A DNA stretch of 11,205 nt. Origin: Thermoplasmata archaeon (GTDB lineage: Archaea > Thermoplasmatota > Thermoplasmata > Thermoplasmatales > Thermoplasmataceae). The notes beneath the pieces were generated by a model that worked only from the letters and a program-made list of their open reading frames with translations, was not told the DNA's origin and did not search any database. Below are positions 1 through 5,496 of the stretch, piece by piece. The stretch spans positions 1-11,205 of the forward strand of contig JAKAUD010000103.1 in the NCBI GenBank assembly GCA_021827885.1. Direction: 5' to 3'. A program made the translations under genes and the position numbers. Position 1 is the stretch's first letter. Each line of letters begins with the position of its first letter.

Positions 1-2
1 AC

Positions 3-110
3 AGTGGGGAATTAACGCCTGTGGACACAGTCACCTCTACTCTATCCCTTCTTGAGAAGGAAGGGATAAAGCAAGTGAAGTGGTTGAAGCAGGAAGCCCA
101 CGTTCTTTAG
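3..110 (+). CDS. tnpB: TnpB (IS605 OrfB) C-terminal fragment, cut by window edge
   Basis: An open frame runs from the window edge to a TAG at 108-110, giving 35 residues that begin SGELTPVDT and end KQEAHVL. TnpB proteins of archaeal IS200/IS605 elements commonly finish, after their zinc-finger and last RuvC motif, with a GE-x-TPVDT-like stretch and a tail such as KQEA-x-x; that recollection is the basis for the call. No catalytic residue lies inside the visible part, so activity cannot be judged. TnpB is an RNA-guided nuclease that helps keep the transposon at its donor site. The stop codon sits in the loop of the right-end hairpin, which supports the assignment. Confidence 0.7.
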   Translation, partial: SGELTPVDTVTSTLSLLEKEGIKQVKWLKQEAHVL

Positions 111-117
111 ACGTGGG
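97..117 (+). repeat. IS right-end hairpin (7-bp stem, 7-nt loop)
   Basis: CCCACGT at 97-103 pairs perfectly with ACGTGGG at 111-117, and the loop TCTTTAG contains the tnpB stop codon. In IS200/IS605 elements such subterminal hairpins are the recognition sites of the TnpA transposase and also form part of the TnpB guide-RNA scaffold. Both roles are inferred from the family. Confidence 0.8.
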
Positions 118-310
118 AGGATGTCACCTGATGATGAGGCAGCAGCATGGGAAACTGCAATAGGAGAATCCAGAAGCGGTACAAAAGAAAGAATGTAGCC
201 AACGGAGGCAAAAATATCATAAACTGCCGATTTTAGCTACCATTTCTTGCAAGATAAACACGCGAGATCCATTAGCTTCGCTATCACACTCAATTTAGGT
301 TCAAAAGCTC

Positions 311-321
311 AAAGGTTAAAA
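311..321 (+). promoter_or_regulatory. TATA/BRE promoter of the small Sm-like gene
   Basis: AAAGGTTAAAA reads as a BRE plus TATA box. Its TTAAAA core is centred about 25 nt before the ATG at 344, the spacing expected if transcription starts at the start codon (leaderless). The identical 11-mer precedes the tRNA pair at 10534-10544, which strengthens the call. Confidence 0.55.
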
Positions 322-329
322 CGCTTTGG

Positions 330-352
330 AATATTCATGTAACATGAATATT
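330..352. repeat. Perfect inverted repeat over the start codon
   Basis: AATATTCATG at 330-339 is repeated in inverse at 343-352 (CATGAATATT) with only TAA between. The second arm contains the ATG at 344-346 and the predicted transcription start. It could be an operator for a dimeric regulator or, if transcription begins further upstream, a hairpin that hides the start codon. Confidence 0.6.
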
Positions 353-544
353 TCAGAACTTCTAGGATCGGATGTAACCGTATGGTTGCTAGGGCAGGCT
401 CAGGAAAACCTGATTCCCGGCCCTAAATTTGATGGAGTGCTTGTCGGCGTGGATTCAGGTGCATATATTTTTTCTGTTGATTCGGGGAAGGAATTCATAA
501 TCCTGCCGATGGGATTCTGCAGAATCCACGTTCACAAGAAATGA
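344..544 (+). CDS. Small conserved-type protein, possible Sm-like/SH3-barrel fold
   Basis: This is a 66-residue protein beginning MNISELLGSD. I do not recognise a named family with certainty. The alternating hydrophobic pattern, the early LLGSDVTVWLLG, the central GVLVGVDSG and the late FIILPMGFCRIHV resemble the five short strands of Sm/LSm or related SH3-like barrels (G-x-x-V-x-V-x-L, G-x-L-x-G-x-D), which in archaea usually bind RNA. There is no signal peptide or membrane helix. An upstream TTG at 326 would add six residues, but the ATG at 344 lies about 25 nt after a TATA box and fits a leaderless message. The gene stands alone, convergent with the channel gene that ends 88 nt away. RNA binding is inference from pattern only. 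Confidence 0.72.
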   Translation: MNISELLGSDVTVWLLGQAQENLIPGPKFDGVLVGVDSGAYIFSVDSGKEFIILPMGFCRIHVHKK

Positions 545-611
545 ATTGGCAGCCTTTCCGTGTTTATGAATCTAAAATACATGAGAAGCACTTTGTCAAA
601 GCCGGAGGAAG

Positions 612-623
612 CACCCATGGGTG
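612..623. repeat. 12-bp perfect palindrome between convergent genes
   Basis: CACCCATGGGTG lies ten bases beyond the stop codon of the mechanosensitive channel gene and 68 nt beyond the small + strand gene. No T-run follows on either strand, so a terminator role is weakly supported. Confidence 0.4.
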
Positions 624-632
624 GAGAGCCTT

Positions 633-1529
633 TCACACCTTCATGGGCTCTATGAGAGACATAAGCATCAGCATGATCTCACCTCTCTTTTGATCGGGAA
701 CTATGACGTTGAACCTTGCCCTAAGAATGAGGATGTAGGTGTTCATTGTTGTCTCATCGACATATGACACAAATTCACCTGAATAATCTTTCATTGAAGC
801 AGTTCTCTTCTCAATTTCGCCTGCTATTGATTCATAAGGAATGTACTTTGGAATCTCGTATCTGGCCTGAACGGTTATCCCGGGTTTTCTGAGAATAATG
901 GCGCTCTGTATGACAATGGCATTTGGTATCCGGACAATGTCTCCGGAACTCAATTTCAATGTGGTGTAGTTGATGGTGAGGTTAGTAACCTGCCCTCCAA
1001 AACCCGTTGCCTCAATCCTGTCCACTGAGAAGAATTTGGGAAATACCACTGGATATGCACCGCCATATTGCCAGGTATTGATGAAAACATAATCACCTAT
1101 CCTGAAAGGCCTCACCACTGTAAGGAGTATGCCTGCAAACTGGTTTGCAAGAACAGATTGTGAGGCTAAGCCAAGTACCACCGATATGATTGAACCTCCA
1201 AGGATAAGCGAAGACACGTTGATCCCCAGCGATGCCAGAACAACAACTCCTAGGATGAAATAGCCAATGATGCCGACAATAAACATTATTGGGTGAGCCC
1301 TCGACGGGGACATATACCGATGAATATATCTTCCTACTACGGTAAGAACTATCTTCAGTATAACATAAACAATTAACGCTATAAAAAATACATTAATGTA
1401 TTTGGAAAAATTGGGAGGTATTATGGGAAACACAACAGTGATTACATATATCAGGATAAAAAGTGAAATCATCAGGCTGATCATGCCTAACATGGCACCT
1501 GTTACATGTTTGTTATTTCTCTCATCCAT
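633..1529 (-). CDS. mscS: MscS-family small-conductance mechanosensitive channel
   Basis: The 298-residue membrane protein would open on membrane tension and release solutes during hypo-osmotic shock. Three hydrophobic helices are visible at about 17-39, 44-66 and 81-103. They are followed by the pore-lining segment at about 105-139, rich in Gly, Ala and Ser (LILGGSIISVVLGLASQSVLA), and by RPFRIGDYV at 140-148, the hallmark opening of the MscS beta domain. The later RIPNAIVIQSAI is the conserved D/G-x-V-x-I-P-N strand. An insert rich in aromatic residues (NTWQYGGAYPVVFPKFF) follows the first beta strand and is longer than usual there. The C-terminal alpha/beta domain is short, so the protein is near the minimal size of the family. 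The ATG at 1529 is preceded by a TATA box at leaderless distance. It is a single gene transcribed away from the sulfur operon. Confidence 0.9.
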   Translation of the reverse strand: MDERNNKHVTGAMLGMISLMISLFILIYVITVVFPIIPPNFSKYINVFFIALIVYVILKIVLTVVGRYIHRYMSPSRAHPIMFIVGIIGYFILGVVVLASLGINVSSLILGGSIISVVLGLASQSVLANQFAGILLTVVRPFRIGDYVFINTWQYGGAYPVVFPKFFSVDRIEATGFGGQVTNLTINYTTLKLSSGDIVRIPNAIVIQSAIILRKPGITVQARYEIPKYIPYESIAGEIEKRTASMKDYSGEFVSYVDETTMNTYILILRARFNVIVPDQKRGEIMLMLMSLIEPMKV

Positions 1530-1549
1530 TATGTCTAATCGCTTTTACA

Positions 1550-1557
1550 TTTATAAA
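1550..1557 (-). promoter_or_regulatory. TATA box of mscS
   Basis: TTTATAAA is centred 24-25 nt upstream of the - strand ATG at 1529, predicting a leaderless transcript. No ribosome site precedes that ATG. Confidence 0.55.
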
Positions 1558-1612
1558 CCATCTATTATTTGAACTGAATTCGAAATATATTTCAATCGTG
1601 GCAAATCTTAAA

Positions 1613-1620
1613 TTAAAACG
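1613..1620 (+). promoter_or_regulatory. TATA box of the cbs-cgl operon
   Basis: TTAAAACG is centred about 28 nt before the ATG at 1645. The same octamer lies in the promoter at 311-322. A transcript would start within a few bases of the ATG. The purine-rich AGGGGTAAGG at 1627-1636 could instead act as a weak ribosome site if transcription starts earlier. Confidence 0.45.
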
Positions 1621-1644
1621 GATTATAGGGGTAAGGTTCACATT

Positions 1645-2652
1645 ATGGCAAGGAAAAATTCATCAGGGAGTATTCTGTCCCAGGTTCAGTATTCAACCAA
1701 CATTCTGGAAACAATTGGCCACACACCATTGGTTCTCCTTTCAAGGATAGGAGCAGGAATGAGACCGAAAATCCTGCTTAAAATGGAAGGATTTAATCCG
1801 GGCGGTTCAGTAAAGGACAGGATTGGCGTTACCATGCTCACCGATGCCGAAAAGAAGGGATATATAAACAAGGGAGATTTGATAGTGGAACCCACATCAG
1901 GAAACACTGGCATTGGGTTGGCCATGGCATGCAAGGTCCTTGGATTTAACCTGGTTGTTACCATGCCTGACAAGGTGAGCGAAGAGAAGAGATCCATACT
2001 GAGGGCTTATGGTGCTGAGGTAGTTGTTTGTCCCGATGAAGCTCCAGCAGGCAGTGAAAACCACTATATGACCGTCGCAAAGAAGATTGCGAAGGAGAGG
2101 AAGGCATATCTTCCCAACCAGTATTATAACCAGTCAAATCCCAGGGCACACTACAAGGGAACCGGACCGGAGATATGGGAACAGACGAGGGGGAAGGTTA
2201 CCCATGTTGTTGGGGGAATAGGAACCGGCGGCACCCTCTCTGGTCTGGGAAAATTCCTGAAGGAGCAGAACAGGAAGATTAAGATAATAGCGGTTGAACC
2301 TGAAGGCTCAATATACAAGGAATTGAAGGCAGGCATGAGGGATTATTCCTATACGGGATATCTCACAGAGGGGATAGGAGAGGACTTCCTTCCCGGTACG
2401 GCAAACATGGAAGTGATTGATGACGTCATAAAGATATCCGACAAGGATGCATACCAGATGGCAAGAAGGCTGGCCAATGAGGAAGGGATACTGGCCGGCA
2501 GTTCTTCAGGTTCAGCAGTTGCAGGGGCAATTGAGCTTTCGAAGATGCTCACCGAAGAGAGCCTTATCGTGGTCATAATGCCTGACAGGGGAGAAAGATA
2601 CGCCTCAAAGGTATTTAATGACGAATGGATGAAGGAAAAGGGATTGCTTTGA
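1645..2652 (+). CDS. cbs: Cystathionine beta-synthase (short form, PLP enzyme)
   Basis: The 335-residue fold-type II PLP enzyme is in the cysteine synthase/CBS family. It would condense serine (or an activated serine) with homocysteine to cystathionine in the cytosol. Lys57 in NPGGSVKDR is the PLP Schiff-base lysine, TSGNTG at 84-89 holds the substrate carboxylate, GIGTGGT at 191-197 binds the PLP phosphate, and GSSSGS near 286-291 contacts the pyridine ring. The segment QYYNQSNPRAHYKGTGPEIW at 159-178 and the C-terminal PDRGERY...WMKEKGLL match CBS better than bacterial CysK. No C-terminal CBS (Bateman) pair or heme domain is present, so it lacks S-adenosylmethionine control of the animal type. 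O-acetylserine or O-phosphoserine sulfhydrylase activity cannot be excluded. The next gene, a gamma-lyase, overlaps it and supports transsulfuration. Confidence 0.88.
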   Translation: MARKNSSGSILSQVQYSTNILETIGHTPLVLLSRIGAGMRPKILLKMEGFNPGGSVKDRIGVTMLTDAEKKGYINKGDLIVEPTSGNTGIGLAMACKVLGFNLVVTMPDKVSEEKRSILRAYGAEVVVCPDEAPAGSENHYMTVAKKIAKERKAYLPNQYYNQSNPRAHYKGTGPEIWEQTRGKVTHVVGGIGTGGTLSGLGKFLKEQNRKIKIIAVEPEGSIYKELKAGMRDYSYTGYLTEGIGEDFLPGTANMEVIDDVIKISDKDAYQMARRLANEEGILAGSSSGSAVAGAIELSKMLTEESLIVVIMPDRGERYASKVFNDEWMKEKGLL

Positions 2653-3827
2653 GTTCAAAAAAAGGTGAAGAACCGGGTTTTACGACAAGGGCAATACACG
2701 ATGGGCAGCAGGCGGAAGAACATACCGGTGCGGTCAGCATTCCCATATTCCTGACAAGCACGTATAAACAGGTTTCACCGGGTACCACAAAGGGTTATGA
2801 CTATTCAAGAACGGATAATCCCACAAGAGAAGCCCTTGAAAAATCACTAGCTTCAATCGAGGGCGCAAAACATGGCCTTGCATTCTCATCCGGCATGGCA
2901 GCCATAACGGCGGTTTCATTGCTTCTCAGGTCAGGTTCAAAGGTCTTATCGTCAGATGACGTCTATGGAGGGACATACCGCCTGTTTAACATGATCCTGA
3001 ATAATTTTGGCGTTGCAATCAACATGGTTGATTTTTCGGATGTTGAGGCAATAGAAAAGGAAATGTCAGGGAACAAGTATGACATGATCCTCATCGAATC
3101 GCCTACAAATCCTCTCCTTAAGGTATATGACATTGCAGAAATATCTGCGCTTGCAAGAAAACACCACGCACTGCTAGTGGTCGATAACACATTCATGAGC
3201 CCTTATCTTCAAAACCCGATCAAGTTCGGTGCGGATATTGTTGTCCACAGCACGACCAAGTACATAGGAGGGCATTCAGACGTCATTGGCGGGGCGATAA
3301 TGCTGAACGACGATTCCATTTACAATCGATTGAAATTTATTCAGAATTCGACCGGGGCAGTACCATCACCCTTTGACGCATGGCTTACCCTGAGGGGGAT
3401 AAAGACTCTTTCACTGAGGATGCGGGCACATTGTGATAATGCAATGGAAATATTCAGGTACCTGGCGGAAAAGAAGGAGAAAGGATTTGTCGACAGGATC
3501 TATTTTCCCGGGAATCCCGGAACCAAATATAACAAGATTCAGGTGAAGCAGGCAAAGGGGTACGGCGGAATGATAAGCTTCTCCCTCAACTCTCCAAAGG
3601 CAAAGGAATTCGCGGAAGCCCTCGACCTCTTCACACTTGGGGAAAGCCTTGGTGGAGTGGAATCACTCGTAGAAATACCTGCACTGATGACTCACCAGAT
3701 CATTCCCAGAAAGGAAAGGGAAGCAAGGGGCATAACTGACGGCCTGATCCGGCTAAGCGTGGGAATAGAAGAAATAAACGATTTGATTAACGATCTCGAA
3801 AAAGGATTTAAAAAGGTTTTTGGCTGA
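2625..3827 (+). CDS. Cystathionine gamma-lyase/-synthase family PLP enzyme
   Basis: The 400-residue fold-type I PLP enzyme belongs to the Cys/Met metabolism family. It most likely cleaves cystathionine to cysteine, 2-oxobutyrate and ammonia. FTTRAIHDGQ at 19-28 and YSRTDNPTR at 60-68 are family N-terminal motifs, SSGMAA at 88-93 binds PLP phosphate, ESPTNPL at 158-164 and VDNTF at 186-190 (Asp187 to the pyridine nitrogen) are intact, and Lys212 in HSTTKYIGGH is the catalytic lysine. ESLGGVESLVEIPALMTH near the C-terminus completes the active site. The ATG at 2625 overlaps cbs by 28 nt. A TTG at 2649, touching the cbs stop codon, is an alternative start that would remove eight residues. Overlap with cbs points to translational coupling. 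Sequence alone cannot exclude gamma-synthase or methionine gamma-lyase activity. Confidence 0.87.
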   Translation: MDEGKGIALSSKKGEEPGFTTRAIHDGQQAEEHTGAVSIPIFLTSTYKQVSPGTTKGYDYSRTDNPTREALEKSLASIEGAKHGLAFSSGMAAITAVSLLLRSGSKVLSSDDVYGGTYRLFNMILNNFGVAINMVDFSDVEAIEKEMSGNKYDMILIESPTNPLLKVYDIAEISALARKHHALLVVDNTFMSPYLQNPIKFGADIVVHSTTKYIGGHSDVIGGAIMLNDDSIYNRLKFIQNSTGAVPSPFDAWLTLRGIKTLSLRMRAHCDNAMEIFRYLAEKKEKGFVDRIYFPGNPGTKYNKIQVKQAKGYGGMISFSLNSPKAKEFAEALDLFTLGESLGGVESLVEIPALMTHQIIPRKEREARGITDGLIRLSVGIEEINDLINDLEKGFKKVFG

Positions 3828-3843
3828 TCACGGGGTGATCAGC
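3823..3843. terminator. 9-bp hairpin shared by two convergent operons
   Basis: GCTGATCAC at 3823-3831 pairs perfectly with GTGATCAGC at 3835-3843 around a GGG loop. It contains both stop codons (TGA at 3825-3827 on +, TGA at 3830-3828 on -). On the - strand it is followed by CAAAAACC and then T-runs, so it may help end sdh transcripts. On the + strand no T-run follows. A role in mRNA 3'-end protection is equally possible. Confidence 0.5.
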
Positions 3844-3998
3844 GAAGACAAAAATATCAGGAACCCTACCACTGCAAATATTTCAACGTCCTGGATGGAA
3901 AAGGACATGAATCTATATGCAAGCCCTCCAAGTTCTATTATAAATAATCCAAGGAAGAATAGCGGATATCTGTAACCAGGTTTCATTACGTGTTTCAT
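3828..3998 (-). CDS. sdhD: Tiny two-helix membrane subunit of succinate dehydrogenase (SdhD-like)
   Basis: This last gene of the sdh operon encodes 56 residues, MKHVMKPGYRYP onward. Two hydrophobic helices are seen at about 12-31 and 36-54; Glu22 lies within the first. I chose the ATG at 3998 because GGTGAT lies 5-6 nt before it. A GTG at 4010 overlapping the sdhC stop would add four residues but has no ribosome site. Its place directly after sdhC, with the usual A-B-C-D order, suggests a membrane-anchor partner. It is far shorter than standard SdhD (about 110-120 residues) and carries no heme-ligand histidine in a helix. The role as SdhD is inferred from position, not from recognised similarity. 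Confidence 0.7.
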   Translation of the reverse strand: MKHVMKPGYRYPLFFLGLFIIELGGLAYRFMSFSIQDVEIFAVVGFLIFLSSLITP

Positions 3999-4003
3999 TT
4001 TTA

Positions 4004-4744
4004 TCACCACTTGAAGCTGAGCAGTATCGGGTTGCTCAAACCCGCTGACACTCCCCTGATAAACAGATCAACGAGGAAGAAGGAGGCAAGGCTGATCCAG
4101 GCGAATGTTTCATGATGCCTGTTTGCATGCGATATCCTTTCAAAGAATCCTCTCCTGAAGCTCTTCTTGTTTACCGGGCAGCTGTAGCAATCAACGTTGC
4201 CTCCGGTTGCGTGCCTGAAAAAGTGGCACGAGAAAGTGTAAAGGGTAACCCAGAGAGTGTTCAGAACAAGCAGCAAAGCGCCAAGTGAAAGTGTGAATTG
4301 CCCAGCCCTGTAGGTGAATGCAACATAGAGGTCGTAATAAAAGAATGGCAGGATTGCAACGGCAGTATACCAGAAGTACCTGTGGTAGTTCTCCAGCCTG
4401 AATAGCCTTGTTTCTCCAGTGTATTTTCTTCCCTTGAATTCCTTCCTAAGATTGGTGTTGCAGGCGTTGGGGTGATTGAACAGGTGCCTGTGGTAATCTT
4501 TCCTGTATGCATAGCAGGTGGCCCTGAATCCTGCAACGAGGGGAAGAACAAGGATAGTTGGTGAATAGAAAGGATCCGTCAGTCCCTGTACCACCGGGAC
4601 CTGATAGTTCATCATCAGGTAAACGGCGATAAGAGCAAGCATTATGAATGACCAGAATCTCCAGTTCGCTTCAGTCAACTCTACCGGTATCAGGGGCTTT
4701 CTCAATTCATTTGCATTAGCTGTTTTTGTAGCGTTTTCAACCAT
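4004..4744 (-). CDS. sdhC: Succinate dehydrogenase membrane anchor, Sdh1-like with Cys/His motifs
   Basis: The 246-residue protein has five hydrophobic segments at about 31-50, 60-78, 124-143, 150-171 and 213-232. It passes electrons from the Fe-S subunit to quinone. Conserved-looking motifs are FRATCYAYRKDYHR at 73-86, YTGETRLFRLENYHRYFWY at 108-126, a C-H-x3-H-x7-C-x2-C cluster (Cys173, His174, His178, Cys186, Cys189) and NRHHETFAW at 208-216. From memory these match the anchor of actinobacterial Sdh1 (mycobacterial Rv0249c type), for which a membrane-embedded Rieske-like [2Fe-2S] cluster has been described, and not the classic heme-b SdhC. Its ATG overlaps the sdhB stop by one base (TAATG), with AGGTGGT six nt before it. 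The cluster assignment here is inference. Confidence 0.82.
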   Translation of the reverse strand: MVENATKTANANELRKPLIPVELTEANWRFWSFIMLALIAVYLMMNYQVPVVQGLTDPFYSPTILVLPLVAGFRATCYAYRKDYHRHLFNHPNACNTNLRKEFKGRKYTGETRLFRLENYHRYFWYTAVAILPFFYYDLYVAFTYRAGQFTLSLGALLLVLNTLWVTLYTFSCHFFRHATGGNVDCYSCPVNKKSFRRGFFERISHANRHHETFAWISLASFFLVDLFIRGVSAGLSNPILLSFKW

Positions 4745-5496
4745 TATTTTACCACCTTTTCCTTCCTGCTTTTTCTTCTCTTGATCAACATGGCAATAGG
4801 ATCGTATTTGAGGTCTGCGGCTCTTTCCTTTTCCTGTATGATCGCATTATCCGTGATATGTATATGCTCCGGGCAGACGTCCTGGCAGCACTTTGTTATG
4901 TTGCAGAACCCAATTCCACCTTCATCATCCAGAAATTCTGACCTGTCAAGCGCATCAAGGGGGTGCATGTCCATGGATGCTGCCTTTACCATATGCCTTG
5001 GGCCAAAGTAGTTTGTGGTGTGTTCCCTTACCACGTGGCACACATCCTGGCACAGGAAGCACTCAATGCATTTCTTGAATTCCTTGGACCGCTCAACATC
5101 GCCTGGATGTATCCTCCAGGGTTTCTCCATTCCCTCCATAGGCGTGAATTTTGGAATCTTCCTGAGAATAGACCAGTTAACGGAAATGTCGGTAACCAGG
5201 TCCTTGATGTTTGGATAAGCTCCCATGGGTGCAACAGAAATGTTGTTTCCGATTGAATCAACCCTGGTTTTGCACATAAGGGAAGGCTTGTTGTTAATTT
5301 CTGCAGAGCATGATCCGCATTTGGCAGCCTTGCAGTTCCATCTTATTGCGAGCGTGGGATCAATTTTCTCCTGAACATACCTGACCGCATCAAGCACAAC
5401 CATTCCATCAACATAGGGAACCTTGTATTCCACAAATTTGCCCGTGCTCTCTTCTTCAGGATTGTACCTATATATTTTCAGATTGATATCTGTCAT
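4744..5496 (-). CDS. sdhB: Succinate dehydrogenase iron-sulfur subunit
   Basis: The 250-residue cytoplasmic-side subunit relays electrons from FAD to the membrane anchor. An N-terminal plant-type ferredoxin domain carries the [2Fe-2S] ligands Cys55, Cys60, Cys63 and Cys75. The C-terminal domain has C-x2-C-x2-C-x3-C at 143, 146, 149 and 153, then Cys198, Cys204 and Cys208 in FCNITKCCQDVCPEH, fitting one [4Fe-4S] and one [3Fe-4S] centre. No cysteine occupies the position (Thr201) that would make the last one [4Fe-4S]. Cys203 is an extra cysteine beside Cys204. ECFLCQDVCHVV and MHPLDALDR resemble actinobacterial Sdh1 SdhB. The ATG overlaps the sdhA stop by one base (TGATG) and a strong GGAGG lies seven nt before it at 5504-5508. 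Confidence 0.95.
   Translation of the reverse strand: MTDINLKIYRYNPEEESTGKFVEYKVPYVDGMVVLDAVRYVQEKIDPTLAIRWNCKAAKCGSCSAEINNKPSLMCKTRVDSIGNNISVAPMGAYPNIKDLVTDISVNWSILRKIPKFTPMEGMEKPWRIHPGDVERSKEFKKCIECFLCQDVCHVVREHTTNYFGPRHMVKAASMDMHPLDALDRSEFLDDEGGIGFCNITKCCQDVCPEHIHITDNAIIQEKERAADLKYDPIAMLIKRRKSRKEKVVK

Larger units (their letters stand above)
1..127 (+). mobile_element. Right end of an IS200/IS605-type element (partial)
   Basis: The segment holds the last codons of a TnpB-like gene, a hairpin around its stop codon, and a short tail ending in TCAC at 124-127. A tnpB 3' end running into a subterminal hairpin and a short cleavage tail is the known right-end layout of IS200/IS605 transposons, which move as single-stranded DNA without inverted terminal repeats. 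The left part lies outside the window, so it cannot be said whether a TnpA transposase accompanies it. The exact right boundary is inferred from the TCAC-like tail and could be off by several bases. In this family the same right end also gives rise to the TnpB guide RNA (omega/reRNA). Confidence 0.72.

Noticed and set aside
130..180. Possible C/D box RNA because of TGATGATGA
   Set aside because: No CTGA box D or D' follows at a suitable distance and no terminal stem is seen.
170..300. Short - strand frame of about 22 codons ending AKIGSL
   Set aside because: It is closed by stops on both sides and has no start signal or recognisable similarity.
326..343. TTG start adding six residues to the small Sm-like protein
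   Set aside because: The ATG at 344 is at the right distance from the TATA box, and the added residues are encoded by the inverted repeat.
1686..2576. - strand frames of 60-103 codons opposite cbs
   Set aside because: They lie antisense to a gene with all PLP motifs intact and have no promoter or ribosome site.
4781..5261. Overlapping frames of 60-97 codons opposite or within sdhB
   Set aside because: They are shadows of the conserved cysteine-rich sdhB frame.
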